64,000 nucleotides of DNA from Rubricoccus sp963708165 (GCA_963708165.1 OY970187.1:1922001-1986000); one strand, 5' to 3'; shown: positions 1-11,066, counted from the first letter of the stretch. A program made the numbers and translations. Notes: generated by a model from the letters alone, not told the origin.

Positions 1-2
1 GC

Positions 3-254
3 GACCACGCGACCGCCCTCGCCCGAGCGCTCGCTGACGAGCACCGCGCCTTCGAGACAGCCATCGAACGCCGCCTCTGGCGCGCCCAGGCGGATGGACA
101 CCTAGCCTCTGGCGAAGACCCGGTAACGCTCGCGACATTCTTTGCGGGCGCTGTCAGCGCGATGGCCGTGCGCTCCCGCGTCGGCGCCGACGTGGCGACG
201 CTGGAGAGCATCGCGGAGCTCGCGATGCGAGCGTGGCGTGTGCTAGAAGCCTAG
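3..254 (+). CDS. TetR-family-like regulator, C-terminal fragment
   Basis: An open frame runs from the left edge to a TAG at 252-254, giving about 83 residues; the start and any DNA-binding domain lie outside the window. The visible part is an alpha-helical segment (LADEHRAFETAIERRL near the start, then GEDPVTLATFFAGAVSAMAV, then a helix ending in AMRAWRVLEA). This resembles the ligand-binding C-terminus of TetR regulators, where ...LATFF.G...GM.V... is common. It ends 24 bp before the convergent sulfotransferase-like gene. Without the helix-turn-helix the family call is only probable. Confidence 0.5.
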   Translation, partial: DHATALARALADEHRAFETAIERRLWRAQADGHLASGEDPVTLATFFAGAVSAMAVRSRVGADVATLESIAELAMRAWRVLEA

Positions 255-278
255 ACGGTCCGCCAGAGGCCTCTGGCG

Positions 279-1022
279 CTAGCCGATTTGAAACGCCGCC
301 AGACGCTCGTACAACGGCCGCGCGGCCTCCAGGACCGGCGCCAGAGGCTCGGGCACGACGGTCTCGCGCTCCGCCTCTGGCGGCTCGAAGCCGGTCGTCT
401 GGTAGAGGCGCTGGTACCAGATCTCGCCCCAGACGCCATCGGTCGCGCGCGGGCCGGGCGCCCACCTCAGCATCGCCGCATCCCACGGCACGCCTAGCGC
501 GGCGCAGAGCGCACGGAGCGACGCCTCTGGCGCCGCGCGGACGGTGCGGCCGTCCAAGACCGGCGGCGCGTGGCCCAGCCGGTCGGCGGTGCGCTCGAAG
601 AGTTCGACTTGCTGCGGGAGGCCCGTGTCTTCGAGCGTCGCGCCGGGGATCACCTGTGCCAGCGAGGCCAGCATCGCGGCGGGCTCGCGAATGAGAAACG
701 CGTGGCGAAAGCCGTCCAGCCACGCGCGATCCATGCGCGGCAGCAGGTGGTGCGCCATGTGCTTCTGCACCCAGAAACGCGGCCCGCCAGAGGCCTCCTC
801 TGGCGCCAGAGGCCCGGTGAGTACCGCAGCGACCTCGCGCCAGTCGGTCGGCTGCGAGGCGAGGATGGCGTCGCGGCCGGGGTGGTCTTTGCCCGTTGCG
901 GCGAGGTAGGCAGCGTAGAGCGGCTCGTCGGTCACGATGGTATCGGCACGGCTGTCCCAGGCGCGGAGCAGCGCCGTCGAGATGTTTCGGGGGCCGCTCC
1001 AGACGGCGATGCGTGCAGGCAC
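279..1022 (-). CDS. Sulfotransferase-like P-loop protein
   Basis: A 247-residue protein. The N-terminus (residues 4-18) reads IAVWSGPRNISTALLRAW, the phosphate-binding loop of sulfotransferase-fold proteins that bind PAPS, with SGPRNIST in the usual place. HAFLIREPAAMLASLAQV around residue 110-127 corresponds to the second PAPS-binding strand (R-P-A pattern). The C-terminal third (WGEIWYQRLYQTTGF) matches small bacterial sulfotransferase-family or branched-chain-aminotransferase-associated proteins. The substrate is not visible. It faces the end of the TetR-like gene and has the same orientation as the hybrid kinase upstream, separated by 77 bp. A motif-encoded insert, PLAPEEASGG, sits near residue 72. 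Confidence 0.7.
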   Translation of the reverse strand: MPARIAVWSGPRNISTALLRAWDSRADTIVTDEPLYAAYLAATGKDHPGRDAILASQPTDWREVAAVLTGPLAPEEASGGPRFWVQKHMAHHLLPRMDRAWLDGFRHAFLIREPAAMLASLAQVIPGATLEDTGLPQQVELFERTADRLGHAPPVLDGRTVRAAPEASLRALCAALGVPWDAAMLRWAPGPRATDGVWGEIWYQRLYQTTGFEPPEAERETVVPEPLAPVLEAARPLYERLAAFQIG

Positions 1023-1099
1023 AGGCGCAGAGGCGAGGTGTACCCCCAGGCTACCGACGGCACCAGCGCGCGCGCCAGAGGCCCGCGCGTCCTGCCGGG

Positions 1100-4000
1100 T
1101 TAGTGCGCCTCTGGCGCGGCCCGCGCGGCCGTTCGCGTAGGGGATACCTCGGGCTCCAGGATCACCACGAGCGCGAGGTGTACGCGTGCCATCTCGGTAT
1201 CGAGCGCGTCCATGTGCTCGCGGTAGGGCACGTCGGTGCCGCCGCGGGCGCCGTCGTCCATCGCTCCGGCGACGCTCGCGAGCGCGTCCATGCCCATCGC
1301 CAGCGCCACGCCGCGCAGCGAGTGCGCGGCTGCGCCGATGGCCTGGCGCTGCTCGCCGTGGACGGCACGGCGAAGCTCTTCCACGGTCGTGCCCACGCGA
1401 CCCGCGAACGCGCCCACAAGCTCACGTACGAACTCCGGGTCGTCTTCTCCGATCTGCTTCCTTAGGGTCGCGCGCATGTTCTCCACGAGGTCCAGCACCT
1501 CCGGCGAGGGCTCGGCCTCTGGCGCCAGAGGCGCGCCGACGCGTACGGCGCTCGAAAGAGCACGTCTGAGCGCGTCGCGCGAGAGGGGCTTGGAGACGTA
1601 GTCGTTGGCACCGGCCTCTAGGCAGGCCTCGCGGTCGCCCTGCATCGCGTTGGCGGTCAGCGCGATCACGTGCGGCTGAGCCTCTGGCGGGAGCTCCTGG
1701 CGCAGGCGGCGCGTGGCTTCCAGGCCGTCCATCTCGGGCATCTGGATGTCCATCAGCACCACGTCGTAGGGGCGCGCGTGGAGCGCCGCGAGTGCTTCGG
1801 CGCCGTTGGCGACTGCGTCGGCGGTGAGGCCCATGCGGCTGAGCGTGCGCAGCGCCACGCGCTGGTTGATCGCGTTGTCCTCGGCGATGAGGACGCGCAG
1901 AGTCGGGTCCAGCGCGGCGGCCTCTGGCGCGGCGGGGGAGTGCGCCGTCGGCGCCGCGGGTGTGGTAGTGAACACGTCAACGAGGGCTGAGTACAGGAGA
2001 GAGGGCTTGAGCGGCTTGTACAGCACGCGCGCGATGCCGACCGCCGCCGCGCCTTCGCGGAGCGACGCTTTGCGGGTGATCGAGGTGAGCAGCAGCATGG
2101 CTGGTGTGGGGCCGGGGCGCTCCGAGATGGCCGTGGCGACACCCAGGCCGTCCATCTCGGGCATCTGCATGTCGAGCAGCACGAGGTCGAAGGCGGGCTC
2201 GGCGTCGAGCGCGCGCAGGGCCTCGGCGCCCGAGGTCACCGCCAGAGGCTGCATCCCCCAGCGGTCCGAGAGGCGGAGCAGGATCTCACGGTTGACTGCG
2301 TTGTCGTCCACGATGAGCACGCGCAGGCCTGCCAGGTGCGGCTGGTCGCGCTTCTGGAACACTCGCCGTACGCCGGGCGCCACGCAGGCCCGGATGGAGA
2401 ACTCGAAGGTGCTGCCCACGCCGAGCGTGCTTTCGACGAGCATCTCGCCGCCCATCATGTCGGTGAGGTGGCGGCAGATGGCGAGGCCGAGTCCTGTGCC
2501 GCCGTACTCGCGCGTGGTGGAAGCGTCGGCCTGGGTAAAGGCGCCGAAGACGGTGTCGAGGGCCTCTGGCGCGATCCCGACGCCCGTGTCCTCTACCGAG
2601 ACGTGCAGCTGGCACATGTCTGGCGGGAGGCCGTCGGGCGGCTCGGAGCGCACGCGCACGCACACGCTGCCCTCGTGGGTGAACTTGACGGCGTTGGAGA
2701 GCAGGTTGACCAGCACCTGCCGCACGCGCGTCACGTCGCCCACGACCGCCAGAGGCGTGCCCTCGTCGATGAGGTAGGCCAGCTCGATGCCTTTCTCGGC
2801 CGCGGGTTGCGCGACGAGGTCGAGCGCCTCTTCGACGCACTGCCGCACGTCGAACGGGGCCTCTTCCATGTCCAGCATTCCGGCCTCGATCTTGGAGAAG
2901 TCCAGGATGTCGTTGATGATCGTCAGCAGCGCCTCGCCAGAGGACCGGATGGTCTCGACGAACTCGACTCTGCTCGTCGTCCAGTGGCGTTTCGACGAGC
3001 AGGCTCGTCATGCCGATCACGCCGTTCATGGGCGTGCGGATCTCATGGCTCATGTTGGCCAGGAACTCGCTCTTGGCCTGCGTCGCGGCCTCGGCGGCGT
3101 CCCTCGCATCGATCAGCGCGGCCTCGGCGGCCTTCTGGTGCGTCACGTCGCGGGTGATGCCGACGAGGCCGGTGACCTCGCCGTCGCTGCCGTGGAGCGG
3201 GAGCTTGGTCGTCGAGTGCCACGCGTCCTCGTGCTGGCCCAGCTTGTTCTCGATCTCAGCCCCGCCCTCCATCACGGCGAGGTCGTCCGCCCACGCGCGC
3301 TCGGCGACCTCTGGCGGGAGGAGGTCGAACTCGGTCAGGCCGACGGCCTCCTCCGGGGAGGCGAGCCCGACGGCGCGGGAGGCGGCGAGGTTGCGGAGGA
3401 TAAACCGCCCCTGGCGGTCCATGGCGTAGATGTGGTCCGGGATCACGTCCACGACGGTCTGGAGCAGGTGCCGGTGCTCGTCGGCCTCGATCTGGGCGCG
3501 GCGGATCTCGGCCTCAGCCTCTTTGTAAGGGGCGATGTCGCGGATGTTCATCGCGAACAGCGCGCGGCCCTCCCCGAGCGCGAGGGGCTTAAACGTGACC
3601 TCGGCCGTGATCTCCTCGCCAGAGGCCGTGACGACAGGGAGTTCCTGCCGCTCAGGCAGCGTGGAGCTGTCGCCGTCGTGGGCATAGCGGAGGAGCCCCT
3701 CGCGGTGGGGCTCGCGGTACTCTTCGGGGACGACGCGGTCGGAGAGCCGCTCGCCGACGAGCGCGTGGGGGTCGTGACCTAAAAAGCGGCGGACGCCCTC
3801 GTTGGCCTCCAGAACGATGTCGTTCTCGTCGACGAGGAGGAGGGCGTCGGGCGCGGCGTCGAGGATGGAGCGGGTCCGCGCTTCGCTCTCGCGCTGGGCG
3901 TCCGTGGCGCTCTTCTCCGCGGTCACGTCGCGCGTCACGCCGACGAACCCGACCACGTCGTTGTCGTCGTCGCGGAGGGGCACGCGCGAGGTCACGATCC

Positions 4001-5624
4001 ACCCGGTCTCGCCGCCGTAGGCGTAGGGCTCCTCGTGGTCGAACTCGGCCGTGCCGGTCCGCATTACGCGGTCCTCCTCCTCCCAGTAGGCCGCGGCGAC
4101 GCCGGGGTCCTCGGACGTGTCGAAGACGGTCTTGCCGACGGCCTCTTGCGGGTCGTCCAGCCCAAGCCGGTCGGTGCTGTAGCGGTTGCGGAGGATGCAC
4201 CGGCCCTCGCGGTCTTTGACGTAGACGTGCATGGGGATGGCGTCTACGATGGTGCGGATCAGGCGCTGCCCAGCCTCGGCCTCGTCGCGCGCGCCGATGA
4301 GCTCGGCCTCGGCGGCCTTTTCTGCCGTCACGTCGCGGACGACGGCGACCATGCCTTGAACGTCCCCGTCGTCGCCGCGGAAGGGCACCTTTGCGGATCG
4401 GAAGACCCGCCTCCGCTCGCCCTGGCCGACGGTGTTCTCAACGCCGAGGACGGGGGCGCCAGAGGCCATGACCTTCTGGTTCGCCGCGGTAAAGGTCTCG
4501 GCGAGGGTGGGCGGGAACGCATCCGCGGCGGCCATGCCGACGGCCGTCTGGGTATCCGGCAGGCCCGTGGCCCGGCGCACGGCCTCGTTGACGAGGAGCG
4601 CCCTGCCGTCGCGGTCCACCACGAACAGCATGTCCGGGATGGTGTCCACGATGGTGCGGAGGAGGTGCCTCTGGCGCTCGGCGACCTCGTGCGCGGCGCG
4701 GAGGTCGCGCTCGGCCCGTTTCGACTCGGTGACGTCGCGGGCGGTGCCGACGAGGCCGACGATCTCGCCTCTGGCGTCGCGAAGGGGCACCTTCGTGGTG
4801 CACAGCCACCGCTCCTCGCCACCCAGCAAGGCGGGCTCCTCCGCGTCCACGAGCGGCTCGCCAGAGGCCATCACCTTCATGTCGTCGGCGTGGTACTTCG
4901 CCGCGCGGTCGGGGTGGTTCGGGAACACCTCGTGCTCGGCCAAGCCCACGAGATCGCTGGGGTCGTCGAAGCCTAGCGCGTGCGCCTTGGCGCGGTTGCA
5001 GAGCAACGCACGGCCTTCGCGGTCCTTGACGAACACGAAGTCCGGGATGGTGTCGATGACGGTTCGGAGCAGGACGCGCTGCTCGGCGGCCTCGTCGCGC
5101 GTGGCCTCCAGCGCGCGGATCGTCCGCACGCGCGCCACGCCGAGCGCCTGCGCCGCCCCGACGACGAGCGTGGCGTAGCCGATAAACAGCACGCCGTCGG
5201 CTCCGACTTCCGCGAGCACGAGCGCCGCGACAACGACGAGGACGCCGCTGGGAACGGCCAGCGCGAGCCGAACGGACGACGCGTTGAGGGCGACCGCCAT
5301 CGCGCTGACGCCTACCACGGCGAAAAGGCCGAGGTCCCACCCTGGCCCGAGGCCGTTGGCTAGGCACAGCCACGCGAAGTACCCCACCAGAGCAACGGCT
5401 ACCGCGATGCCGATAGCCTCGCAGCGCTCGCGCGCCCACCGGCTCACGAACGTGGACGCGAACGCGAGCGCCGCGACCCCCGCCACTGCCAGACGGAGCT
5501 CCAGGGGATCGTACGCGCCGGGGTCCGCCACCCTGTAGAGCGCCCAGAAAGCCAGCGTGCCGACGCTCGATGCGGCCAGGATGAGGCGGTACCCGAAAAG
5601 CGAGGAGAGAAAACGTGACGGCAT
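1100..5624 (-). CDS. Multi-PAS hybrid sensor histidine kinase with two receivers and HPt (one frameshift)
   Basis: Sensor of a phosphorelay, about 1,508 residues if the break is repaired. Order: four to six membrane segments (residues ~10-165), five PAS domains (~190-820; repeated TIPDFVFVKDREGR-like motifs), HisKA with the phospho-acceptor His in FLANMSHEIRTPMNG, HATPase with NAVKFTHEG, DTGVGIAPEA and GGTGLGLAICR, receiver 1 (LIVDDN...DLVLLDMQMPEMDG), receiver 2 (LIAEDN...DVVLMDIQMPEMDG) and a C-terminal HPt domain (AAAHSLRGVALAMG). The start MPSRFLSSLFGYR was chosen because upstream sequence in frame is not protein-like. Near 2966-2969 the frame changes: ETPLDDEQ ends one frame, EFVETIRSSGEALLTIINDI continues in another, and one base appears to be extra. 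All catalytic motifs lie on either side intact, so a sequencing error is more likely than a true pseudogene. The signal sensed is unknown. Confidence 0.85.
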
Positions 5625-5891
5625 GAGACGTTCGGAATGATTCGGGGTTATCGGCAGTCCCGCCGCGGAGATAAGCCGCTCGCCACGGCGCGAAAGGCGG
5701 CGGCCTCTGGCGCCAGAGGCGAAACCGCACGTGGTGGCGCCCGTCTGCCACGGTGACCGGGAGGACTCGGCGGCACAGGGTTGGCACGCCCACGCTTGAA
5801 CAATAACGGCTGTCATTTGGGCAGCCCACACCTTCGCGGCCTCGCCCAGAGCCGAGCCTCTGGCGCCAGAGGCCGCCCCGACCCTTTAGAC

Positions 5892-8616
5892 ATGGACCTC
5901 CAGAACTACACCGTCAAGGCGCAAGAGGCCGTCCAGACGGCCATCGAGATCGCGCAGGCCAACACCAACCAGGGATTGGAGCCCGCCCACCTGCTCAAAG
6001 CGCTCCTGCAAGAAGAAGGCGGGTTGGCAGCAACGCTGCTCCAGACGCTCGGCGCCAACCTCGACTACATCGGCGCCAAGACCGACGAGGCGCTGGCGAA
6101 GCTGCCCAAGGTGAGCGGCGCGAGCGTGCAGGGCACCTACCTCGGCGCCGACATGGGACCGCTCCTCGATGCCGCCAAAACCGAGGCCGACGCGCTAAGC
6201 GACGAGTACGTCGCCGTCGAGCACCTGCTGGTCGCGCTCTCGGAAAGCCAGGGCGCCTCTGGCGAGGCGCTGCGCGCGCAGAACGTGACCAAGGCGCGGG
6301 TGCTGGAAGCGTTGCAGGGCGTCCGCGGCGGGCAGCGCGTGACCGACCCCTACGCCGAGAGCAAGTACGACGCGCTCAACCGCTACGCGCGCGACCTGAA
6401 CGAGGCGGCCCGCAAGGGCAAGATCGATCCTGTGATCGGGCGCGACGACGAGATCCGGCGCGTGCTCCAGATCCTCTCGCGCCGGACCAAGAACAACCCG
6501 GTGCTCGTCGGCGAGCCCGGCGTGGGCAAGACGGCCATCGCCGAAGGGCTCGCGATCCGCATCATGGAGGGCGATGTGCCCGAGGGGCTGAAGTCCAAGA
6601 CCGTCATGGCGCTCGACATGGGCGCGCTCATCGCGGGCGCCAAGTACCGCGGCGAGTTCGAGGACCGGCTCAAGGCCGTCGTCAAGGAGGTGACGCAGGC
6701 CGAGGGCGAGATCATTCTCTTCATCGACGAGATCCACACGCTCGTCGGCGCAGGCGGCGGCGACGGCGCGATGGACGCGGCCAATATCCTCAAGCCGGCT
6801 CTCGCCAGAGGCGAACTCCGCGCGATTGGAGCCACGACGCTGGACGAGTACCGGAAGTACTTCGAGAAGGACAAGGCGCTGGAGCGCCGCTTTCAGATGG
6901 TCTTGGTGGACGAGCCGTCGGTCCCCGACACCATCGCGATCCTGCGCGGCATCCAGGACCGCTACGAGGTCCACCACGGCGTGCGCATCACGGACGGCGC
7001 GATCGTCGCCGCGGCCGAACTCTCGGACCGCTACATCTCCAACCGCTTCCTCCCCGACAAGGCCATCGACCTGATCGACGAGGCCGCGAGCCGCCTGCGC
7101 ATCGAGATCGACTCGACGCCAGAGGAACTCGACCAGACCGAGCGCGAGATCCGCACGCAGGAGATCGCGCGAGAGGCCGTACGGCGCGAGGGCGACAGCG
7201 GCGCAAGAGGCCGACATCACGCGCCGCCTGGCGGACCTGGAGGAGGAGCGCGACCGGCTCCGGGCCAAGTACGAGCAGGAGCGCGACCTGGTGACGACCA
7301 TCAAAGAAGCCAAGGCGGGGATCGACGCGCTCAAGACCGAGGCCGCCGATCTGGAGCGTCAGGGCGACTTCGGCGCCGTGGCCGAGATCCGCTACGGGCA
7401 GATCCCAGAACTAGAAGCCCAGATGACCGAGGCCACAGGCAAGCTTGCCGAGGTGCAGGCCTCTGGCGCGATGCTCAAGGAGGAGGTCGACGCCGAGGAC
7501 ATCGCCGACGTGATCGCGCGGAGCACGGGCATCCCGGTCTCGCGGATGCTGGAGACCGAGAAGGAGAAGCTGCTCGGGATGGAGGAGGCGTTGGAGGCCC
7601 GCGTGGTCGGCCAGCGCGAAGCCGTCGAGGCGGTCAGCAACGCCGTCCGCCGCGCGCGTGCCGGTCTGCAAGAGGTCAGCCGCCCGCTGGGCTCGTTCAT
7701 CTTCCTCGGCACGACGGGCGTCGGCAAGACCGAGCTCGCCAAAGCCCTCGCGGAGCAGCTCTTCGACGACGAGCAGGCCATCGTGCGGATCGACATGAGC
7801 GAGTACCAGGAGCGCCACACGGTCTCCCGCTTGATCGGCGCGCCTCCCGGCTACATCGGCTACGACGAGGGCGGTCAACTGACGGAGGCCGTCCGGCGCA
7901 AGCCGTACTCGGTCGTCCTGCTGGACGAGTTCGAGAAAGCGCATCCCGAGGTGTTCAACGTGCTGTTGCAAGTGCTGGACGACGGCCGCCTGACCGACTC
8001 CAAGGGCCGCACGGTGGACTTCACCAACACGCTCATCATCATGACGAGCAACCTGGGCTCCGACCTCATCAAGCGCCGCATGGAGACCGCCTCTGGCGCC
8101 AGCGGCGCAGACGGGCAGGCCTCTGGCGAGATGACCGAGGACGAGATGGAGGCGCTTAAGACCGCACTCTATGACCGGCTCAAGCAAGATCTCCGCCCGG
8201 AGTTTCTCAACCGCGTGGACGAGATCGTCGTCTTCCGCCCGCTCGGCCGCGAGCAGATCCGGCACATCGTCGAGATCCAGTTCGGCCGCACGCGGCAGAT
8301 GGCCCAGCGCCAGGGGATCGATCTGGTATTGACTGACGCCGCCAAAGACGAGCTAGCACGTGAGGGCTTCGACCCCGTCTTCGGCGCACGTCCGCTCAAG
8401 CGCGTGCTGCAACGGCAGGTCGCCAACAAGCTGGCCGAGCAGATCCTCGGCGGGCTCGTCCGCGAGGGCGACACGGTGATCATCGACGCGGCCTCTGGCG
8501 GCGGCGTGTCGCTCTCGACCGTTCCGGCGGGCGAGCCCATCCCTGCATCGCCAGAGGCCTCTGGCGGGGACGATGGCGCCAGAGGCGTGCCACTGGCGCC
8601 CGCGGGGGAGGCGTAG
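5892..8616 (+). CDS. clpB: ATP-dependent disaggregase ClpB (one frameshift)
   Basis: Hsp104/ClpB ring ATPase that rescues aggregated proteins with DnaK. The start MDLQNYTVKAQEAVQ opens the Clp-N repeat domain. Walker A of ring 1 is GEPGVGKTAIAEG, Walker B is IILFIDEIHTLVG, followed by the conserved LARGEL. The middle coiled-coil domain (EEERDRLRAKYEQERDLV) is interrupted by an extra base near 7199-7203; before it the frame reads REAVRREGDS, after it AQEADITRRLADLEEERD in the new frame. Ring 2 has GTTGVGKTELAKALA, VVLLDEFEKAHPEV and TSNLGS. About 908 residues when repaired, against ~860 usual; the surplus is mostly a C-terminal tail made of iterated-motif copies (SPEASGG, GARGVPLAPAGEA). The intact flanks suggest an assembly error. 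Confidence 0.93.
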
Positions 8617-8691
8617 AGATCCAAGCGGCCTCTGGCGTGACGGCGCGCCAGAGGCCAGGCCCTACTTTCCAGCACGCTCCCACTCACCGCC

Positions 8692-9279
8692 ATGCCCGAC
8701 GTTCTCGACACTGAGATTCCCTACGAGGTGACGAGCCATGCCGCCTCGTTTCAGGAGTTCATGGACCTCCCGGAGGGCTCGCTCGCTCAGTTCATCGACG
8801 GTACCGTCTACGTGTCTCCCGCCCCGCGCCCGCGCCATCAGGATGTCGTCTTGAGGCTCGCCTCTGCCCTGCAATCGTACGCCGCCGAGCACGGAGGCTA
8901 CGCGGCCGTTGCCCCGTTCGAGGTGTTTTTGGAAGCCGAACGCGCCGTGCAGCCGGACGTGTTCTATCTCGCCGCCGACCGCCTGGACCAGATCAGCGAG
9001 CGCGGTATCGAGGGCGCACCGACGCTCGTGGCGGAGGTGCTGTCCCCCTCCACGGCCTACCTCGACCTCTCGGTCAAGCGCCGCGCGTACGAGGAGTCTG
9101 GGGTGGAGGAGCTGTGGGTACTTGACCCTGGCGAGCGCTCCGCGATGGTGCTCACGCGCCAGAGGCCCGGGCGGACGGGGCTTGCGCGGACGGCCTACGT
9201 CTACGAGACCGGACCTGTGGCCTCCGCAACGCTGCCGGGCTTCGAGATCGACGCCGCGGCGCTGTTCGCGCGTCCCTGA
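8692..9279 (+). CDS. Uma2 family endonuclease-like protein (DUF820)
   Basis: A 195-residue protein of the Uma2/DUF820 family, which has a PD-(D/E)XK nuclease-like fold and an unknown biological role. Typical signatures are present in order: the N-terminal strand-helix with SFQEFMDLPEGSLAQFIDGTVYV, PRPRHQDVVLRLASAL, the central V-Q-P-D-V in RAVQPDVFYLA, APTLVAEVLSPSTAYLDLSVKRRAYEESGVEELWVLDP, and a C-terminal strand-rich end. These hold the conserved E, D and K positions of the nuclease fold. It stands alone 76 bp after clpB in a gap carrying iterated-motif half-sites. A single motif copy encodes TRQRPGR inside the protein. Confidence 0.85.
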   Translation: MPDVLDTEIPYEVTSHAASFQEFMDLPEGSLAQFIDGTVYVSPAPRPRHQDVVLRLASALQSYAAEHGGYAAVAPFEVFLEAERAVQPDVFYLAADRLDQISERGIEGAPTLVAEVLSPSTAYLDLSVKRRAYEESGVEELWVLDPGERSAMVLTRQRPGRTGLARTAYVYETGPVASATLPGFEIDAAALFARP

Positions 9280-9321
9280 CGGACCCGAGGCCTCTGGCGG
9301 GACCTCGCGCCAGAGGCCTCG

Positions 9322-9329
9322 TAGGTTTG
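9322..9329 (+). promoter_or_regulatory. Putative Bacteroidota-type -7 box TAGGTTTG
   Basis: TAGGTTTG matches the TAnnTTTG -7 element of Bacteroidota housekeeping promoters exactly and lies 7 bases before the ATG of the next gene, directly after an iterated-motif pair. A start that close would make a leaderless or nearly leaderless transcript. No convincing -33 TTTG is visible. Confidence 0.4.
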
Positions 9330-9335
9330 CCGGCT

Positions 9336-9737
9336 ATGGCCTCTCCTGACGACTCCTGGGACCTCCCGCCCGACGGGCTCATCCGGGCCCTCATGGACGG
9401 GCATGGAATCACGCGCGAGCAAGCCGTGCGGCGGATCGGCCTGGACGCTGCGGTGGTACAGGACAACGCCGAGGACCTCGGCCTGGTGGCCTTTCGGGCC
9501 CTCAAAGACGGCGCCCGCTTCAGGCTGCACGGGACCGTCTATCGCAAGACGCTCCCGCGTGTGCCGCGCGGCTCCCGCCTCGTCGTGGACCCGGACTACG
9601 ACTACGACGTGACCCGGTCGCGCGAGCACCAGCGGATCAACGCCCGGTCCGTCGAGCCCGTCGATGGGAAGCAGCGTCGTCTGGCGTATATCCGGCCGGA
9701 TCACGCCGTGGAGCCCGTGACCGGCCGCGCGCGCTGA
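9336..9737 (+). CDS. Hypothetical protein
   Basis: A 133-residue soluble protein beginning MASPDDSWDLPPDGLIRALMDGHGITREQAVRRIGLD; an earlier in-frame TTG at 9327 is less likely because the TAGGTTTG box overlaps it. No signal peptide, membrane helix or known motif. The first half is helical (a possible small DNA-binding-like helix pair). The second half is basic and strand-like (FRLHGTVYRKTLPRVPRGSRLVVDPDYDYD) and ends in basic residues. It lies between the Uma2 protein and the DUF1206 membrane protein on the same strand. I do not recognise the family. Confidence 0.55.
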   Translation: MASPDDSWDLPPDGLIRALMDGHGITREQAVRRIGLDAAVVQDNAEDLGLVAFRALKDGARFRLHGTVYRKTLPRVPRGSRLVVDPDYDYDVTRSREHQRINARSVEPVDGKQRRLAYIRPDHAVEPVTGRAR

Positions 9738-9825
9738 ACCGCGCCAGAGGCCCGACGGGTTGCGTCCTCTGGCGAGGGATCACGAGAGAGGCGGGTCTGT
9801 ACACACGGCCCTTCTCTCCTCTGTC

Positions 9826-10641
9826 ATGTCTAGTCTCACCTCTCACGCCACCAACCGCCCCGTCGAGACGGCCGGGCGCATCGGCTACGCCTTCAAGGGC
9901 GTGCTCTACGTGCTCCTCGGCGTGCTCGCCGTTCAGGCCGCGCTCAGCGGCGGCGACGCCGAAGGCCAGACGGGCGCGCTGCGCGCCATCGCGGACGATT
10001 CGTTCGGCGGCATCCTGCTCGCGCTGCTCGCCATCGGACTAGGCGCGTACAGCCTCTGGCGCTTTGCCACAGCCTTCCTCGACCCGGAAAACCACGGGAC
10101 CGACGCCAGCGGCCTGGTCCACCGCGCGGGCTATTTCGCCAGCGGCCTGGCCTATGGCTACTTCGCGTTCGTGGCCGGAAAGCTGGTCTGGGGCAGCGGC
10201 TCGGGTGGCGAAAGCGGCGGTGGTGCTTCAGAACAGGCCGCGATGGCGTTCAACCTGCCGGGTGGACAGTGGCTCGTCGCTGCAGCCGCCCTCGCGCTGC
10301 TCGGGTTTGCCGCGCGAGAGGCGTACCGCGCCTACTCGGCGTCGTTCATGGACGATCTCTCGCTAGACGGCGCAGGCCAGGAGCAGCGGCACAACGTGAA
10401 GCGGCTGGGCCGGGCGGGGCTCGCGTCCCGCGCCGTCGTGTACGGCATCCTCGGCGTTTCGCTCGGTGCCGCCGCGTGGCAGTCCGACGCCAGCGAAGCG
10501 CGCGGGCTGGACGGCGCGCTGGAGGCGTTGCAAGCCGGTCCCTACGGCGTGTGGGTGCTCACCGCTGTGGGCCTAGGTTTGGCGGCCTACGGCCTCTACT
10601 GCGGCGTGATGGCCAAGTACAAGCGCATCGCGAACGCCTAG
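9826..10641 (+). CDS. DUF1206 domain-containing membrane protein
   Basis: A 271-residue inner-membrane protein with six predicted hydrophobic helices arranged as three repeats of two, the DUF1206 layout. Repeat starts are visible as AGRIGYAFKGVLYVLLGVLAVQAA, VHRAGYFASGLAYGYFAFVAGKL and LGRAGLASRAVVYGILGVSLGAAA, and each repeat ends with GLGAYSLWR/LGFAAREAYRA/GLAAYGLYC-like helices. The function of the family is unknown. Start ATG at 9826 (MSSLTSHATNRPVETAGRIGY). A glycine/serine loop (GSGSGGESGGGASE) separates repeats two and three. It stands alone, with a 425-bp gap downstream. Confidence 0.85.
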   Translation: MSSLTSHATNRPVETAGRIGYAFKGVLYVLLGVLAVQAALSGGDAEGQTGALRAIADDSFGGILLALLAIGLGAYSLWRFATAFLDPENHGTDASGLVHRAGYFASGLAYGYFAFVAGKLVWGSGSGGESGGGASEQAAMAFNLPGGQWLVAAAALALLGFAAREAYRAYSASFMDDLSLDGAGQEQRHNVKRLGRAGLASRAVVYGILGVSLGAAAWQSDASEARGLDGALEALQAGPYGVWVLTAVGLGLAAYGLYCGVMAKYKRIANA

Positions 10642-11066
10642 CCCCGCGATCCGGCGCCTCTGGCGAGGCCCAGAGCCTCTGCCGCCAGAGGCTGCGGGCG
10701 GGCCTCCAAGCCTAGAGACGCGTGCCTCGGAGCGACGCTGACCGGTCGCAGATGTACACGTGTTGCTGCGCGCTCGTGTGGGTTCACGCGCCCACCTACA
10801 CGTCTGTTGGTGTACGGTCCCAGAGTGCTTGGTGGGGCCTGCCACAGGGTGGGTGAAATGGGATGCCAGAGGCCACATCCGCCAGAGTCAACACGTCGGC
10901 GGTGGTGCACGTAGTGGCGGTAGATCCGTAATTACGGTGCGCATTTTCTTCCCTGCAGAGGTCTGGAAAGTGGGGGTTAGGGCGAGAGGTCGCGGCCGTT
11001 GGCGCTGGCATGGTTCTGTCTCTGGGGCACCTGCCGCACACTTGCCACCCCAACCACACCAAATTC
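10642..11066. other. 425-bp gap upstream of the Roadblock-like pair
   Basis: No convincing gene. It holds two or three iterated-motif half-sites just after the DUF1206 gene, partly mirrored GTGTAC/GTACAC words near 10750-10825, and the perfect AT-centred palindrome listed separately. The part from about 10880 to 11066 is less GC-rich than its neighbours and probably contains the promoter of the downstream Roadblock-like genes. Confidence 0.5.
10926..10937. promoter_or_regulatory. Perfect 12-bp palindrome CCGTAATTACGG, possible operator
   Basis: A perfect inverted repeat with an AT-rich centre, 130 bases before the first Roadblock-like gene, in a gap that otherwise has no gene. The size and symmetry fit a dimeric repressor site. 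No cognate regulator is adjacent, so the role is inferred from position only. Confidence 0.3.

Noticed and set aside
2336..4976. Long plus-strand frames opposite the hybrid kinase
   Set aside because: They are antisense shadows of PAS and kinase domains; the minus-strand frame carries all conserved motifs.
10750..10830. GTACAC/GTGTAC words near 10750-10825 as a hairpin RNA
   Set aside because: Pairing is short and interrupted; I could not draw a convincing stem.
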